The notes beneath the pieces are model-generated. The model was not told where the DNA came from, did no database searches, and saw only the letters and a program-made list of their open reading frames with translations. 42,200 bases of DNA from Thioalkalicoccus limnaeus. Its GTDB lineage: Bacteria > Pseudomonadota > Gammaproteobacteria > Chromatiales > Chromatiaceae. Positions 16,376 to 24,218 of the stretch are shown here, piece by piece; the first letter of the stretch is position 1, and every line of letters starts with the position of its first letter. The DNA lies in NCBI RefSeq assembly GCF_041197575.1, contig NZ_JBDKXB010000028.1:1-42200 (forward strand). Direction: 5' to 3'. The translations under genes were made by a program, and so were the position numbers.

Positions 16376-16433
16376 ACGGTCGCCGCGAGGCGCCTCCGAT
16401 GACTTTCGGGCCGATTGATATGTCCCAGAAGCC

Positions 16434-18230
16434 TCAGCGCACCTGGATCCGGGTCAGCTCTTGGCCATCCGGGCCGATGATATGCGTCGCGCAGGCGAGA
16501 CAAGGATCGAAACTGTGCAGCGTGCGCAGGATCTCCAACGGCTCGTCGGCCTTGGCGAGCGGTGTGCCGAGCAGCGCCGCCTCGTAGGCGCCGATGTTGC
16601 CGGCCGCATCGCGCGGCGAGGCGTTCCAGGTGGTCGGCACAACGGCCTGGTAGTTGGCGATCCGGCCATCACGGATCAGGACCCAGTGGCCGAGCGCGCC
16701 ACGGGGTGCCTCGGTGGTGCCGACGCCGCGGACCTCCTTCGGCCAGGTCTTCGGATCCCAACGCTCGGTGTTGGCCGTGGCGGTATCGCCGGCCTTGATA
16801 TTGGCGACCAGCTTGTCCTGGAAATGGCGCATCTTATGGGCAGCCCAGGATGCCTCGAGCCCGCGCGCCGCGGTGCGCCCGAGTGTCGAGAAGAGCGCAT
16901 CGAGCGGCAGCCCAAGGTCCGTCAGTACCTTGTCGACCGGCTCCTTGAACTCGGGAATGCCCTTCGCATAGCCGATCACATAGCGCGCCAGCGGACCCAC
17001 CTCCATCGCGTGGCCGCGCCATCGCGGTGCCTTGACCCACGAGTACTTCGCGTCCTCGTCGATCTCCTCGATCCGGGTCCTCGTCCCAACGGTGTTCGGG
17101 CCGAGGGCGAAGTTGGGCTCGGTCACCCCGTCCCAGGGGTGAAGGCCACGCGCCTCATCGGCATAGCGGAACCAAGAGTGGGTGACGAACTCCTGGATCT
17201 CGTCCGGATCGCGCAGGTCCACATCGTGGACCTCGCTCAGATTGCCGTTGATGATGGCCCCGCGCGGCATCAGCAGGTTGTCGGCCGAATCGTCGTTGGC
17301 GTGCTCCGGGATGTCGCCATAGGACAGGACCGCCTGGCGGCTCAGGCCGCCACCGTAGGTCCAGTCCTTGTAGAAGGACGCGATCGCGATCAGGTCCGGT
17401 AGGTAGACCTTGTCGATGAACTCGATGGTCTGGTCGATGATCGCGCTGACGAGATTCAGCCGCTCCATGTTGACGGCACCGACGGCCCCTGCGCCGTCGA
17501 CATTGATGGCGCAGGGCATGCCACCGACGATCCAGTTCGGGTGTGGGTTCTTGCCACCGTAGACGGCGTGGATCTTGACGATCTCCTTCTGGAAGTCGAG
17601 CGCTTCCAGGTAGTGGGCCACCGCCATCAGGTTGGCCTCGGGCGGCAGCCGGTAGGCCGGATTGCCCCAATAGCCATTCATGAAAGGCCCGAGCTGTCCG
17701 AGTTCGACGAAGCGCTTGAGCCGCTGCTGGATGTCCCGGAAATAGCCCGGCGATGACTTGGGCCAATCGCTGATCGACTGGGCCAGCGCGCTGGTCGCCT
17801 TGGGATCGGCCTTCAACGCCGAGACGACATCGACCCAGTCGAGCGCGTGCAGATGATAGAAATGCACCAGGTGGTCTTGGGCCTGGAGCGTGAGCTGCAT
17901 GATGTTGCGGATCGAGTTGGCGTTCTCGGGAATCGGGATGCCGAGGGCATCCTCGACCGCCCGAACCGAGGTCAGCGCGTGCGTCCCGGTGCAGACGCCG
18001 CAGATCCGTTGCGTGAAGGCCCAGGCATCGCGCGGGTCGCGCCCGCGCAGGATCACCTCGAGCCCGCGCCACATGGTGCCGGCACTGACGGCGTTGCGGA
18101 TGACGTTGTCCTCGTCGAGGTTCACCTCGCAGCGCAGATGGCCCTCGATCCGGGTCACCGGGTCGACGACGAAGCGGCGCCCGCTGCGGTCGAGCGTGAA
18201 GCCATTCGGCGTGGTGATCGAAGCGCTCAT
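16434..18230 (-). CDS. hupL: [NiFe]-hydrogenase large subunit HupL
   Basis: 598-residue catalytic subunit of a membrane-bound group 1 uptake hydrogenase, located on the periplasmic face after export with HupS. Nickel ligands: the N-terminal C77/C80 in RICGVCTGTH and the C-terminal C577/C580 in DPCLACATH. The chain continues 15 residues beyond H583, the expected cleavage point for HupD, which matches the protease gene in the same operon. Start: ATG 18230 with GGAGGA ahead and an ATGA overlap with hupS. The length is typical of HupL/HyaB. With HupS and HupC it would feed electrons from H2 into the quinone pool. Confidence 0.97.
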   Translation of the reverse strand: MSASITTPNGFTLDRSGRRFVVDPVTRIEGHLRCEVNLDEDNVIRNAVSAGTMWRGLEVILRGRDPRDAWAFTQRICGVCTGTHALTSVRAVEDALGIPIPENANSIRNIMQLTLQAQDHLVHFYHLHALDWVDVVSALKADPKATSALAQSISDWPKSSPGYFRDIQQRLKRFVELGQLGPFMNGYWGNPAYRLPPEANLMAVAHYLEALDFQKEIVKIHAVYGGKNPHPNWIVGGMPCAINVDGAGAVGAVNMERLNLVSAIIDQTIEFIDKVYLPDLIAIASFYKDWTYGGGLSRQAVLSYGDIPEHANDDSADNLLMPRGAIINGNLSEVHDVDLRDPDEIQEFVTHSWFRYADEARGLHPWDGVTEPNFALGPNTVGTRTRIEEIDEDAKYSWVKAPRWRGHAMEVGPLARYVIGYAKGIPEFKEPVDKVLTDLGLPLDALFSTLGRTAARGLEASWAAHKMRHFQDKLVANIKAGDTATANTERWDPKTWPKEVRGVGTTEAPRGALGHWVLIRDGRIANYQAVVPTTWNASPRDAAGNIGAYEAALLGTPLAKADEPLEILRTLHSFDPCLACATHIIGPDGQELTRIQVR

Positions 18231-19315
18231 GGCTTGTCCTCCTCAGTGGTGCTCGATGGCCGGCGATGCTTCAGAAGACTCACGGTGGCATGGGCCGCGA
18301 TCGCGGCACCAACGGCACCAGCGGCAGCCAAACCGACACGGTCGGCGTTGGCCTCGACGCCGAAGACCCGCGTGTCGGTGACCTGCTGATAGAAGCCGGA
18401 CTGGTCCCAGAAGGCGTTCTCGGAACAGCCGATGCAGCCGTGACCGGACTGAATCGGGAAGGAGACGCCCGTGTTCCAGCCGACCGTCGAGCAGGCGTTA
18501 TAGGTCGTGGGCCCCTTGCAGCCCATCTTGTAGAGGCAGTAGCCGCGCCGCGCCCCTTCGTCATCCCAGGCCTCGACAAACTGGCCGGCGTCGAAGTGCG
18601 GACGGCGATAACACTTGTCGTGAATGCGCTGACCGTAGAACATCAAGGGTCGGCCCTGCCGATCGAGCGGTGGCAGGCGCTCGAAGGTCAACATATAGGT
18701 CAGCACCCCGGTCATGACCTCCGCGATCGGCGGGCAGCCGGGCACCTTGATGACCGGCTTGTCGCGAATCACCTGGTGCACCGGGGTCGCGCGGGTCGGA
18801 TTCGGATGGGCGGCCTGCACGCAACCCCAGGAGGCGCAGGTACCCCAAGCGACAACGGCCTGAGCATCGGCGGCCATCTCGTGCAACTGCTCGACGAACG
18901 GCCGACCGGCGACGATACAGCTCATGCCGTCCTGCTCGAGCGGGGCGTTCCCCTCGACCGCGAGGAGATAGCGGCCTTTGTACTTCTCCCGTGTCTCTTC
19001 GAGGATCGCCTCGGCCTGATGGCCGGCGGCGGCCATGATCAGATCCTGGTAGTCGAGCGAGATCATCGAGAGGATGATGTCGCTAGCCAGCGGGTGGGCC
19101 GAACGAATGAAGGACTCCGAGCAGCAGGTGCACTCCAGGCCGTGGAGCCAGATGACCGGGATCCGTGGCTTGGTCTCCATCGCCTCGGCAATGTGACCGG
19201 CGAAAGACGGTGCGAGGCCAAGCGAGGCGGCCGTCACACCGCAGAACTCGAGAAAGCGGCGACGGCTGATCCCCCGGCGGCGCATGGCCTCATAGAAGGT
19301 ATCTGTGATTGGCAT
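18227..19315 (-). CDS. hupS: [NiFe]-hydrogenase small subunit HupS
   Basis: 362-residue FeS electron-transfer subunit. The N-terminus has a twin-arginine signal (SRRRFLEF at residues 17-24), so the HupSL dimer is exported folded. Cluster ligands visible include ECTCC (61-65) and GTCASWGC for the proximal cluster, the later CYRRPHF/GYCLYKMGCKGPTTYNAC block and GHGCIGCSENAFWD for the medial and distal clusters. A C-terminal hydrophobic helix (about 330-348) anchors it in the membrane next to HupC. I set the start at ATG 19315, where GAGGA sits six bases upstream, rather than an upstream alternative at 19348 that lacks this. Confidence 0.96.
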   Translation of the reverse strand: MPITDTFYEAMRRRGISRRRFLEFCGVTAASLGLAPSFAGHIAEAMETKPRIPVIWLHGLECTCCSESFIRSAHPLASDIILSMISLDYQDLIMAAAGHQAEAILEETREKYKGRYLLAVEGNAPLEQDGMSCIVAGRPFVEQLHEMAADAQAVVAWGTCASWGCVQAAHPNPTRATPVHQVIRDKPVIKVPGCPPIAEVMTGVLTYMLTFERLPPLDRQGRPLMFYGQRIHDKCYRRPHFDAGQFVEAWDDEGARRGYCLYKMGCKGPTTYNACSTVGWNTGVSFPIQSGHGCIGCSENAFWDQSGFYQQVTDTRVFGVEANADRVGLAAAGAVGAAIAAHATVSLLKHRRPSSTTEEDKP

Positions 19316-19552
19316 CTGTGGTCCTCGAGAGGCGATCGGTGAGGGCACCGATGGGGGCCGATAGTCACGATCTGTTTCCGAACCGATTCCCGAGAGATTT
19401 AGTCAAAAACACCTTGGGGAATCAGGTTGGTGGGATCATGCACGAACGGCCAAGACCACAGCAATACCGAGAGAATTACATAATAATTTAAGCGAATTCA
19501 GATGCTTTTAGTATCTATTCAGGTTCGAATTCAACTGTTCTGAGGGATGAAC
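19316..19552. other. hupS upstream region (AT-rich, promoter not resolved)
   Basis: The stretch between hupS and the histidine kinase has a sharply AT-rich core (about 19480-19545) in an otherwise GC-rich region, consistent with the hup promoter. I searched the minus strand for a sigma-54 GG-N10-GC pair, which drives hup genes in several purple bacteria, and found none with exact spacing (TTGGCC...TGC near 19448-19432 has N8). An 8-bp CGAATTCA direct repeat occurs at 19493-19500 and 19526-19533. The regulator binding site cannot be named. Confidence 0.4.
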
Positions 19553-19628
19553 GGCGGGATGCGCTGCGCGAGTTACGCGAGTGCGAACTACGCGAGAAGG
19601 GCGGGATGCGCTGCGCTTTCCCGCCCTA
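19553..19628 (-). repeat. Palindromic interspersed-repeat-like element at the kinase stop codon
   Basis: On the minus strand the kinase stop codon TAG leads into a 9-bp inverted repeat, AGGGCGGGA/TCCCGCCCT (19598-19606 and 19619-19627), with a GC-rich loop. A 17-bp direct repeat, GGCGGGATGCGCTGCGC, is present at 19553-19569 and again at 19600-19616. The pattern GTAGGGCGG...GCGCAGCGCATCCCGCC resembles dispersed palindromic repeats I know from many proteobacterial genomes. It may also act as a terminator or mRNA 3' stabiliser for the kinase gene. Confidence 0.6.
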
Positions 19629-21356
19629 CGGGGTACGTACCGCCGACATGCCTGGGGCTGCTGGGTGCGGCGCCAGGCGTTCGATCATTTCGCGCAGGGC
19701 CTCCGCCTTGATCGGTTTCGACAGGAAATCGTCCATGCCCGCTGCGAGACAGGCGGCCCGGGTATCCTCCGCCGCATCGGCGGTCAAGGCGACGATCGGC
19801 AGGCGCCGTCCGCGCTCGCGCGCCCGGACGGCGCACGTCAAGGCCAGGCCATCGAGCTTCGGCATCCGCAGGTCGATGAACGCGATGTCGAAGGCACCGG
19901 CCGCGATTCGCTGCAGGGCCTCCTCGCCATCCGCGACACGGACCACCCGATGGCCCAAGCGTTCGAGGAAGGTCACGATGACCTTCGCGGCGATCTCGTT
20001 GTCTTCGGCGACCAGCACCCGAATCCCGGCCGGCCGCTGGTCCGCGCTTGCCGGGGCGCCCGAGGAGGAGACGGGCGATGGCTCCGGGGTCGCGGGAACG
20101 GGGTGGCCGGCACTCGGCAAGGGGAGCCGAATCCAGAAACGGCTCCCCTGTCCGGGCGTGCTCTCGGCACCGATGGTTCCCCCCATCAATCGGGTCAGGT
20201 CGCGCGCGATCGTCGTGCCAAGTCCGGAGCCACCGAAGCGCCGCGTCGTCGACTGATCCGCCTGTCGAAAACGCTCGAAGACGATCGCCAGCTGTTCGGT
20301 CGACATCCCGATGCCGGTATCCCGGACCTGGATCAACAGATGAGGTTCGGTTACCGCGTCCTCGGGTGGCCGGTGCTCGACGGACAATTCGACCTCGCCC
20401 CGCTCGGTGAACTTGACCGCGTTGCCGAGCAGGTTGAGCAGGATCTGCCGAATCCGAAGTGGATCGCCGACATAGGACGATGACAGGCCGGGAGCGATAC
20501 GCAGGCTGAGTGTCAGGCCCTTGTCGAGGGCACGCGGCTCGATCAGACGGCAGACCTCCTCGAGCGTCGTTCGCAGATCGAATGGTATCGCCTCCAGTTC
20601 CAGCCGACGCGCATCGATCTTGGACAGATCGAGAATGTCGCCGATCAGCGAGCGAAGAAGTTCGGCAGACCGTGAGATACCCTGGACGTACTCCTGCTGC
20701 TCTTTCGTCAGTTCGGTTGCCTTCAGCAAGTCCGTCATGCCGATGACACCAGTCAAAGGGGTGCGCAGCTCGTGGGTCATCACGGCCAGGAAGTCGCTTT
20801 TGGCCCGATTGGCGCGCTCAGCCTCGGCCCGCGCCTGCTGGACCCGGGCCAGCAGCGAATACTGATACAGAGGCAGCGCCACCAGCAGCAGCAGGAAGAA
20901 AGCCGCCTCAAACGGATGTTTCAGCCAGTGGTCGAGCGCAACCAACACCAGGCCATAGGCCACCACCGACGCGAGAGTCGCAAAGATCAGGTGGCTGCGA
21001 CCATAGCGGGTACCTGCCGAGATGAAGATCCAGATATAGAAGAGATAGAAAGGGCTGATCGCTTCCTGCGTCAGCAGGATGACCAGGCTGGTCGCAAGGA
21101 TATCGATCAACAGGCTCAGGTACCGTCGGACCGGCGAATGGGGTTGCCGCAATACGCTGACGAACAAGCCGACGCCGACGACGAGAAAGCCGGCAAAGAG
21201 CGCCACGAAATGCCGAACATCGACCTGATAGTAGCCGGTGGCGGCGCCAAGTCCGATGTAGAAGAGACCAAAGATCCAGATCCCCATCCTTACGGCCGCG
21301 GACTGGAATTCCGGGTTGCTCCATTGCCCTGGCTTCGACACAAACGTCCTGTACAT
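19626..21356 (-). CDS. RpfC-like hybrid sensor histidine kinase (membrane, HK-REC)
   Basis: 576-residue inner-membrane sensor. Five to six hydrophobic segments occupy residues 20-170 with very short loops, then a coiled linker, a HisKA domain with phospho-acceptor H195 (MTHELRTP), an ATPase domain with N box NLLGNAVKFTE, G1 DTGIGMS and G2 GGSGLGTTIA, and a receiver domain with phospho-acceptor D495 (FIDLRMPKLDG) and SKPIK. The membrane layout and the GLGTTIA variant are typical of RpfC, the diffusible-signal-factor sensor. RpfC carries a C-terminal HPt domain, which is absent here. The stop lies inside a repeat. ATG 21356 has AGGGG seven bases upstream. No response-regulator gene is adjacent; the divergent neighbour is prk. 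Ligand and target are unknown. Confidence 0.88.
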   Translation of the reverse strand: MYRTFVSKPGQWSNPEFQSAAVRMGIWIFGLFYIGLGAATGYYQVDVRHFVALFAGFLVVGVGLFVSVLRQPHSPVRRYLSLLIDILATSLVILLTQEAISPFYLFYIWIFISAGTRYGRSHLIFATLASVVAYGLVLVALDHWLKHPFEAAFFLLLLVALPLYQYSLLARVQQARAEAERANRAKSDFLAVMTHELRTPLTGVIGMTDLLKATELTKEQQEYVQGISRSAELLRSLIGDILDLSKIDARRLELEAIPFDLRTTLEEVCRLIEPRALDKGLTLSLRIAPGLSSSYVGDPLRIRQILLNLLGNAVKFTERGEVELSVEHRPPEDAVTEPHLLIQVRDTGIGMSTEQLAIVFERFRQADQSTTRRFGGSGLGTTIARDLTRLMGGTIGAESTPGQGSRFWIRLPLPSAGHPVPATPEPSPVSSSGAPASADQRPAGIRVLVAEDNEIAAKVIVTFLERLGHRVVRVADGEEALQRIAAGAFDIAFIDLRMPKLDGLALTCAVRARERGRRLPIVALTADAAEDTRAACLAAGMDDFLSKPIKAEALREMIERLAPHPAAPGMSAVRTP

Positions 21357-21732
21357 GATCGAACCCCTGATCCTCATTCATGACCACATTCATCACTACG
21401 CGCCTCGCAAACCGCTTTCGCGGCATCCGATCCGGATCGACACGCCCGGTGGCCGGTTCCAGCGCGGGTTTTCGCCATTGGGCTTCGTGCTATATTAGCG
21501 AAACCTTCGGCTGCTCGGGGCGTCGCTGATGCATCGGCCCGACGCCGGAGTCCACCCCGCTCGTGCAGGGTTCGACATCCGGGACGTCGATCTGAATCGG
21601 GCGACCAGTCGACCAGAGCGGCGCTGTCTGGTTGGGGCCGGACCGCCGGTCCGCGACCGGCTGAAACAGGTCAATCGCGTCCGCGATCGCGGCGCCTTTT
21701 CAGGGCGCCAACAAAAAGCAGGAATAAACAAC
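21357..21732. other. Intergenic region between the divergent kinase and prk genes
   Basis: This region should contain the divergent kinase and prk promoters. Near 21491-21496 there is a TATATT that could be a -10 element, but I see no good -35 hexamer 16-18 bp before it. A 6-bp GGCGCC inverted repeat with a short loop occurs at about 21699-21717. I could not identify a CbbR-type operator with confidence. No gene of recognisable type is present. Confidence 0.4.
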
Positions 21733-21786
21733 ATGCCTCGCCCGGAAACGGATGGTCGCCCCGCGCGCGCCGCCCGTGCGCGGTGA
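21733..21786 (+). CDS. Possible 17-codon leader ORF ahead of prk
   Basis: A short reading frame ATG...TGA encodes an Arg/Ala/Pro-rich 17-residue peptide. AGGAA sits nine bases before its ATG, and its stop is 24 nt before the prk ATG. This is the arrangement of a translated leader peptide, but the composition could equally come from GC-rich background. There is no homology I recognise. Low confidence. Confidence 0.2.
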   Translation: MPRPETDGRPARAARAR

Positions 21787-21810
21787 TTATCGAGAGAAGA
21801 GGAGCACATC

Positions 21811-22701
21811 ATGTCGAAGAAGCATCCCGTCGTCGCCGTCACCGGCTCGTCCGGCGCCGGCACCACGACCGTCAAACGGGCCTTCGAACACATCTTTCAA
21901 CGGGATGGGATCACCGCTGCCGTCATCGAGGGCGACAGTTTCCATCGCTACAATCGCGTCGACATGAAGGCCGAGATGGCCAAGGCTCAGCGCGAGAACC
22001 GGAACATCAGTCACTTCGGCGCCGAGGCCAACCGCTTCGATCTGCTCGAGACGCTGTTTCACGATTACGGCGAGCGCGGGGGCGGTCAGAAACGCTTTTA
22101 CCTTCATAGCCCGGAAGAGGCGGCCGATCACAATGCGCGACTCGGCACCGACCTGAAGCCGGGTGAATTCACACCGTGGGAAGACCTCCCCGCCGGGACT
22201 GACCTGCTCTTCTACGAAGGGCTCCACGGCCTGGTCGTCACCGAAGAGCATAACGTCGCCCGCCATGTCGACCTCGGGGTCGGGGTCGTACCGATCGTGA
22301 ATCTGGAATGGATCCAGAAGATCCATCGCGACAACGCCGAGCGTGGTTACTCGGCCGAGGCGATCGTCGACACCATCCTGCGCCGGATGCCCGACTACAT
22401 CAATTACATCGTGCCGCAGTTCTCGATGACCGATATCAACTTCCAACGGGTCGCGACGGTCGACACATCGAATCCGTTCATCGCCCGTGAGATCCCGACC
22501 GCGGACGAAAGCTTCGTCATCATTCGCTTTCGCGAGCCGGAGAAGTTCCAGATCGACTTCCCGTACCTGTTGGCGATGATCCACGACTCCTTCATGACCC
22601 GCCGCAATACGATCGTCGTTCCCGGCGGCAAGATGGGCTTCGCGATGGAGATCATCCTGCAACCGATCATCGAGCGGATGATGGACGACCGCCGCGTCTG
22701 A
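21811..22701 (+). CDS. prk: Phosphoribulokinase (Calvin cycle), bacterial class I
   Basis: 296-residue cytosolic kinase making ribulose-1,5-bisphosphate from ribulose-5-phosphate and ATP, the committed step that supplies RubisCO. Evidence: P-loop GSSGAGTTT (12-20), VIEGDSFHRYNR and the RVDMK segment in the substrate region, the catalytic-type stretch FYEGLHG, and a C-terminus ending GGKMGFAMEIILQPIIERMM, all matching the octameric proteobacterial form of about 290 residues. The start ATG has AGAGGAG ahead. It is a single gene here: no cbb genes flank it, so the Calvin cycle genes are dispersed. Convergent corC lies downstream after a GC-rich hairpin. Confidence 0.96.
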   Translation: MSKKHPVVAVTGSSGAGTTTVKRAFEHIFQRDGITAAVIEGDSFHRYNRVDMKAEMAKAQRENRNISHFGAEANRFDLLETLFHDYGERGGGQKRFYLHSPEEAADHNARLGTDLKPGEFTPWEDLPAGTDLLFYEGLHGLVVTEEHNVARHVDLGVGVVPIVNLEWIQKIHRDNAERGYSAEAIVDTILRRMPDYINYIVPQFSMTDINFQRVATVDTSNPFIAREIPTADESFVIIRFREPEKFQIDFPYLLAMIHDSFMTRRNTIVVPGGKMGFAMEIILQPIIERMMDDRRV

Positions 22702-22711
22702 TCGCACCCCA

Positions 22712-22738
22712 GCGGGGCGGTCCCGACGATCGCCCCGC
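22712..22738 (+). terminator. Possible prk terminator hairpin
   Basis: An 8-bp perfect inverted repeat GCGGGGCG/CGCCCCGC (22712-22719 and 22731-22738) with an 11-nt loop starts 10 nt after the prk stop, between the convergent prk and corC genes. There is no T-run on either side, so it could be a Rho-assisted or stabilising structure rather than a classical intrinsic terminator. Confidence 0.45.
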
Positions 22739-22842
22739 ATCGCGCACACCAGCGATGCCCCCTCGGGCGCCGCCTCGACATCCTCGCCGCAGCTCAGGAT
22801 CGAATCCATGCCAGCGACATGGTACGCGCCGTCGGCTACCGG

Positions 22843-23724
22843 TCAGTTGGGGCGGATCGGCGGATCGCTCTCGTCTTGACGCTGTTGGAGCGACTCGATC
22901 CCCAGCAACTGCGCGCGGCGGCTGTCGGCGCGCAGCACCGTGATGCGGAAACCACCGACTTCGACCTGCTCGCCCCTCTTCGGGACCCGCCCCAAGGCAT
23001 TGGCTACGAGACCGCCGAGCGTATCGAACTCGTCATCGGCCAGCGCAGAGCCGAAATAGGCATTGAAATCCTCGATCGAGGTGCGGGCCTTGGCCGTGAA
23101 TTCGCGCCGGCTGCGCTGGAAGATGCTGGCGCCTTCGTCGAAGTCGTGCTCATCCTCGATCTCGCCGACGATCTGCTCCAGGACATCCTCGATCGTCACG
23201 AGGCCGGCCGCGCTGCCGTATTCGTCGACGACGATCGCCATGTGATTGCGGCTCGCGCGGAACTCCTTCAGCAAGACATTGAGCCGTTTGCTCTCGGGCA
23301 CGAAGACCGCTGAACGCAAGAGATCGCGCAGGTTGAAGGTGCGCCGCCGGGTGTCGTTACAGTAGGCGAGCAGATCCTTGGCCAGCAGGATGCCGACGAC
23401 CTCGCCCTTGTCCTCGCCGGTCACCGGGAAACGCGAGTGGGCCGATTCGATCGCGATCTCGATGATGCGCTCCAACGGATCGTCGCGCCGCACCGCAACC
23501 ATCTCGGCGCGCGGGATCATGATGTCGCGGACACGCTGATCGGAGACCTGAAGAACCCCTTCGATCATGCACAGGGCATCGGTATCGAGGAGCTCCCGAC
23601 CCCGCGCCTCCTTCAGCAGCTCGATGAGCTGCTCCCGGTCCTGCGGTTCGCCTCCGAAGAGCTGGCCCAAACGTTCCAGCCAGCCACGCGGACGCGAACC
23701 GCTGCTAGATCGATCGCTCGTCAT
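22843..23724 (-). CDS. corC: CorC/YbeX family CBS-domain protein
   Basis: 293-residue protein of the HlyC/CorC family, associated with Mg2+/Co2+ efflux but lacking membrane spans, as YbeX does. Two CBS repeats occupy about residues 55-185 (VRDIMIPRAEMVAVRRDD, then FVPESKRLNVLLKEFRASRNHMAIVVDEYGSAAGLVTIEDVLEQIVGEIEDE), followed by the CorC_HlyC C-terminal FAD-like domain with DTLGGLVANALGRVPKRGE. The start ATG 23724 has AAGG seven bases upstream and overlaps ybeY by 20 nt; an in-frame ATG at 23745 is an alternative. It is the last gene of the conserved miaB-phoH-ybeY-corC block; lnt, which often follows, is not here. Confidence 0.93.
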   Translation of the reverse strand: MTSDRSSSGSRPRGWLERLGQLFGGEPQDREQLIELLKEARGRELLDTDALCMIEGVLQVSDQRVRDIMIPRAEMVAVRRDDPLERIIEIAIESAHSRFPVTGEDKGEVVGILLAKDLLAYCNDTRRRTFNLRDLLRSAVFVPESKRLNVLLKEFRASRNHMAIVVDEYGSAAGLVTIEDVLEQIVGEIEDEHDFDEGASIFQRSRREFTAKARTSIEDFNAYFGSALADDEFDTLGGLVANALGRVPKRGEQVEVGGFRITVLRADSRRAQLLGIESLQQRQDESDPPIRPN

Positions 23725-24214
23725 CACTTGACCTTGGTTCCTCATAAGGGTTGGCAAATCCTAACTCGTGCAGTATCAGGCTTTCCAGCCTCTCCATCGA
23801 ATCGGCCGCGTCCGAATCCTGGTGATCGTAACCGAGCAGGTGCAGCACACCATGCACGACCAGATGCGCCCAATGGGCCTCGACCGATTTGTGCTGCTCA
23901 GCGGCCTCGCGCGCCACCAACGGAGCGCACAGCACCAAGTCGCCGAGCAGATCGTCACCGTCGAAGCCCGGTGGCGGTTCGAATGGAAAGGACAACACAT
24001 TGGTCGGGCCGGACCGGCCTCGATAGCGGTGATTCAGTTCCGCCCCCTCGGGCTCGTCGACGAGGCGCAGCGTCACCTCGGCGCGCGCCCGGCGCCCGGC
24101 CAGCGCCGCGGTGACCCAGCGCTCGCACTGCTTCGAGCTGGGCGTGGCATCGGCGCTGGTCGCCCATTGCAGATCGAGCGACAGCTCCACCTTCGCGTCC
24201 GGGCTCGTCGCCAT
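23705..24214 (-). CDS. ybeY: rRNA maturation RNase YbeY
   Basis: 169-residue zinc-dependent endoribonuclease involved in 16S rRNA 3'-end maturation and ribosome quality control. The diagnostic H-x3-H-x5-H motif is HGVLHLLGYDH, with metal ligands H121, H125 and H131. Upstream, NHRYRGRSGPTNVLSFPF is the conserved YbeY substrate-groove strand. The start at 24214 lies 4 nt after the phoH stop; a longer upstream reading overlaps phoH and is not credible. Position between phoH and corC is the usual one in proteobacteria. Confidence 0.95.
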   Translation of the reverse strand: MATSPDAKVELSLDLQWATSADATPSSKQCERWVTAALAGRRARAEVTLRLVDEPEGAELNHRYRGRSGPTNVLSFPFEPPPGFDGDDLLGDLVLCAPLVAREAAEQHKSVEAHWAHLVVHGVLHLLGYDHQDSDAADSMERLESLILHELGFANPYEEPRSSDDERSI

Positions 24215-24218
24215 GCCG

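Noticed and set aside
19430..19450. Possible sigma-54 promoter (TTGGCC...TGC) upstream of hupS
   Set aside because: The GG and GC elements are separated by 8 bp instead of the required 10.
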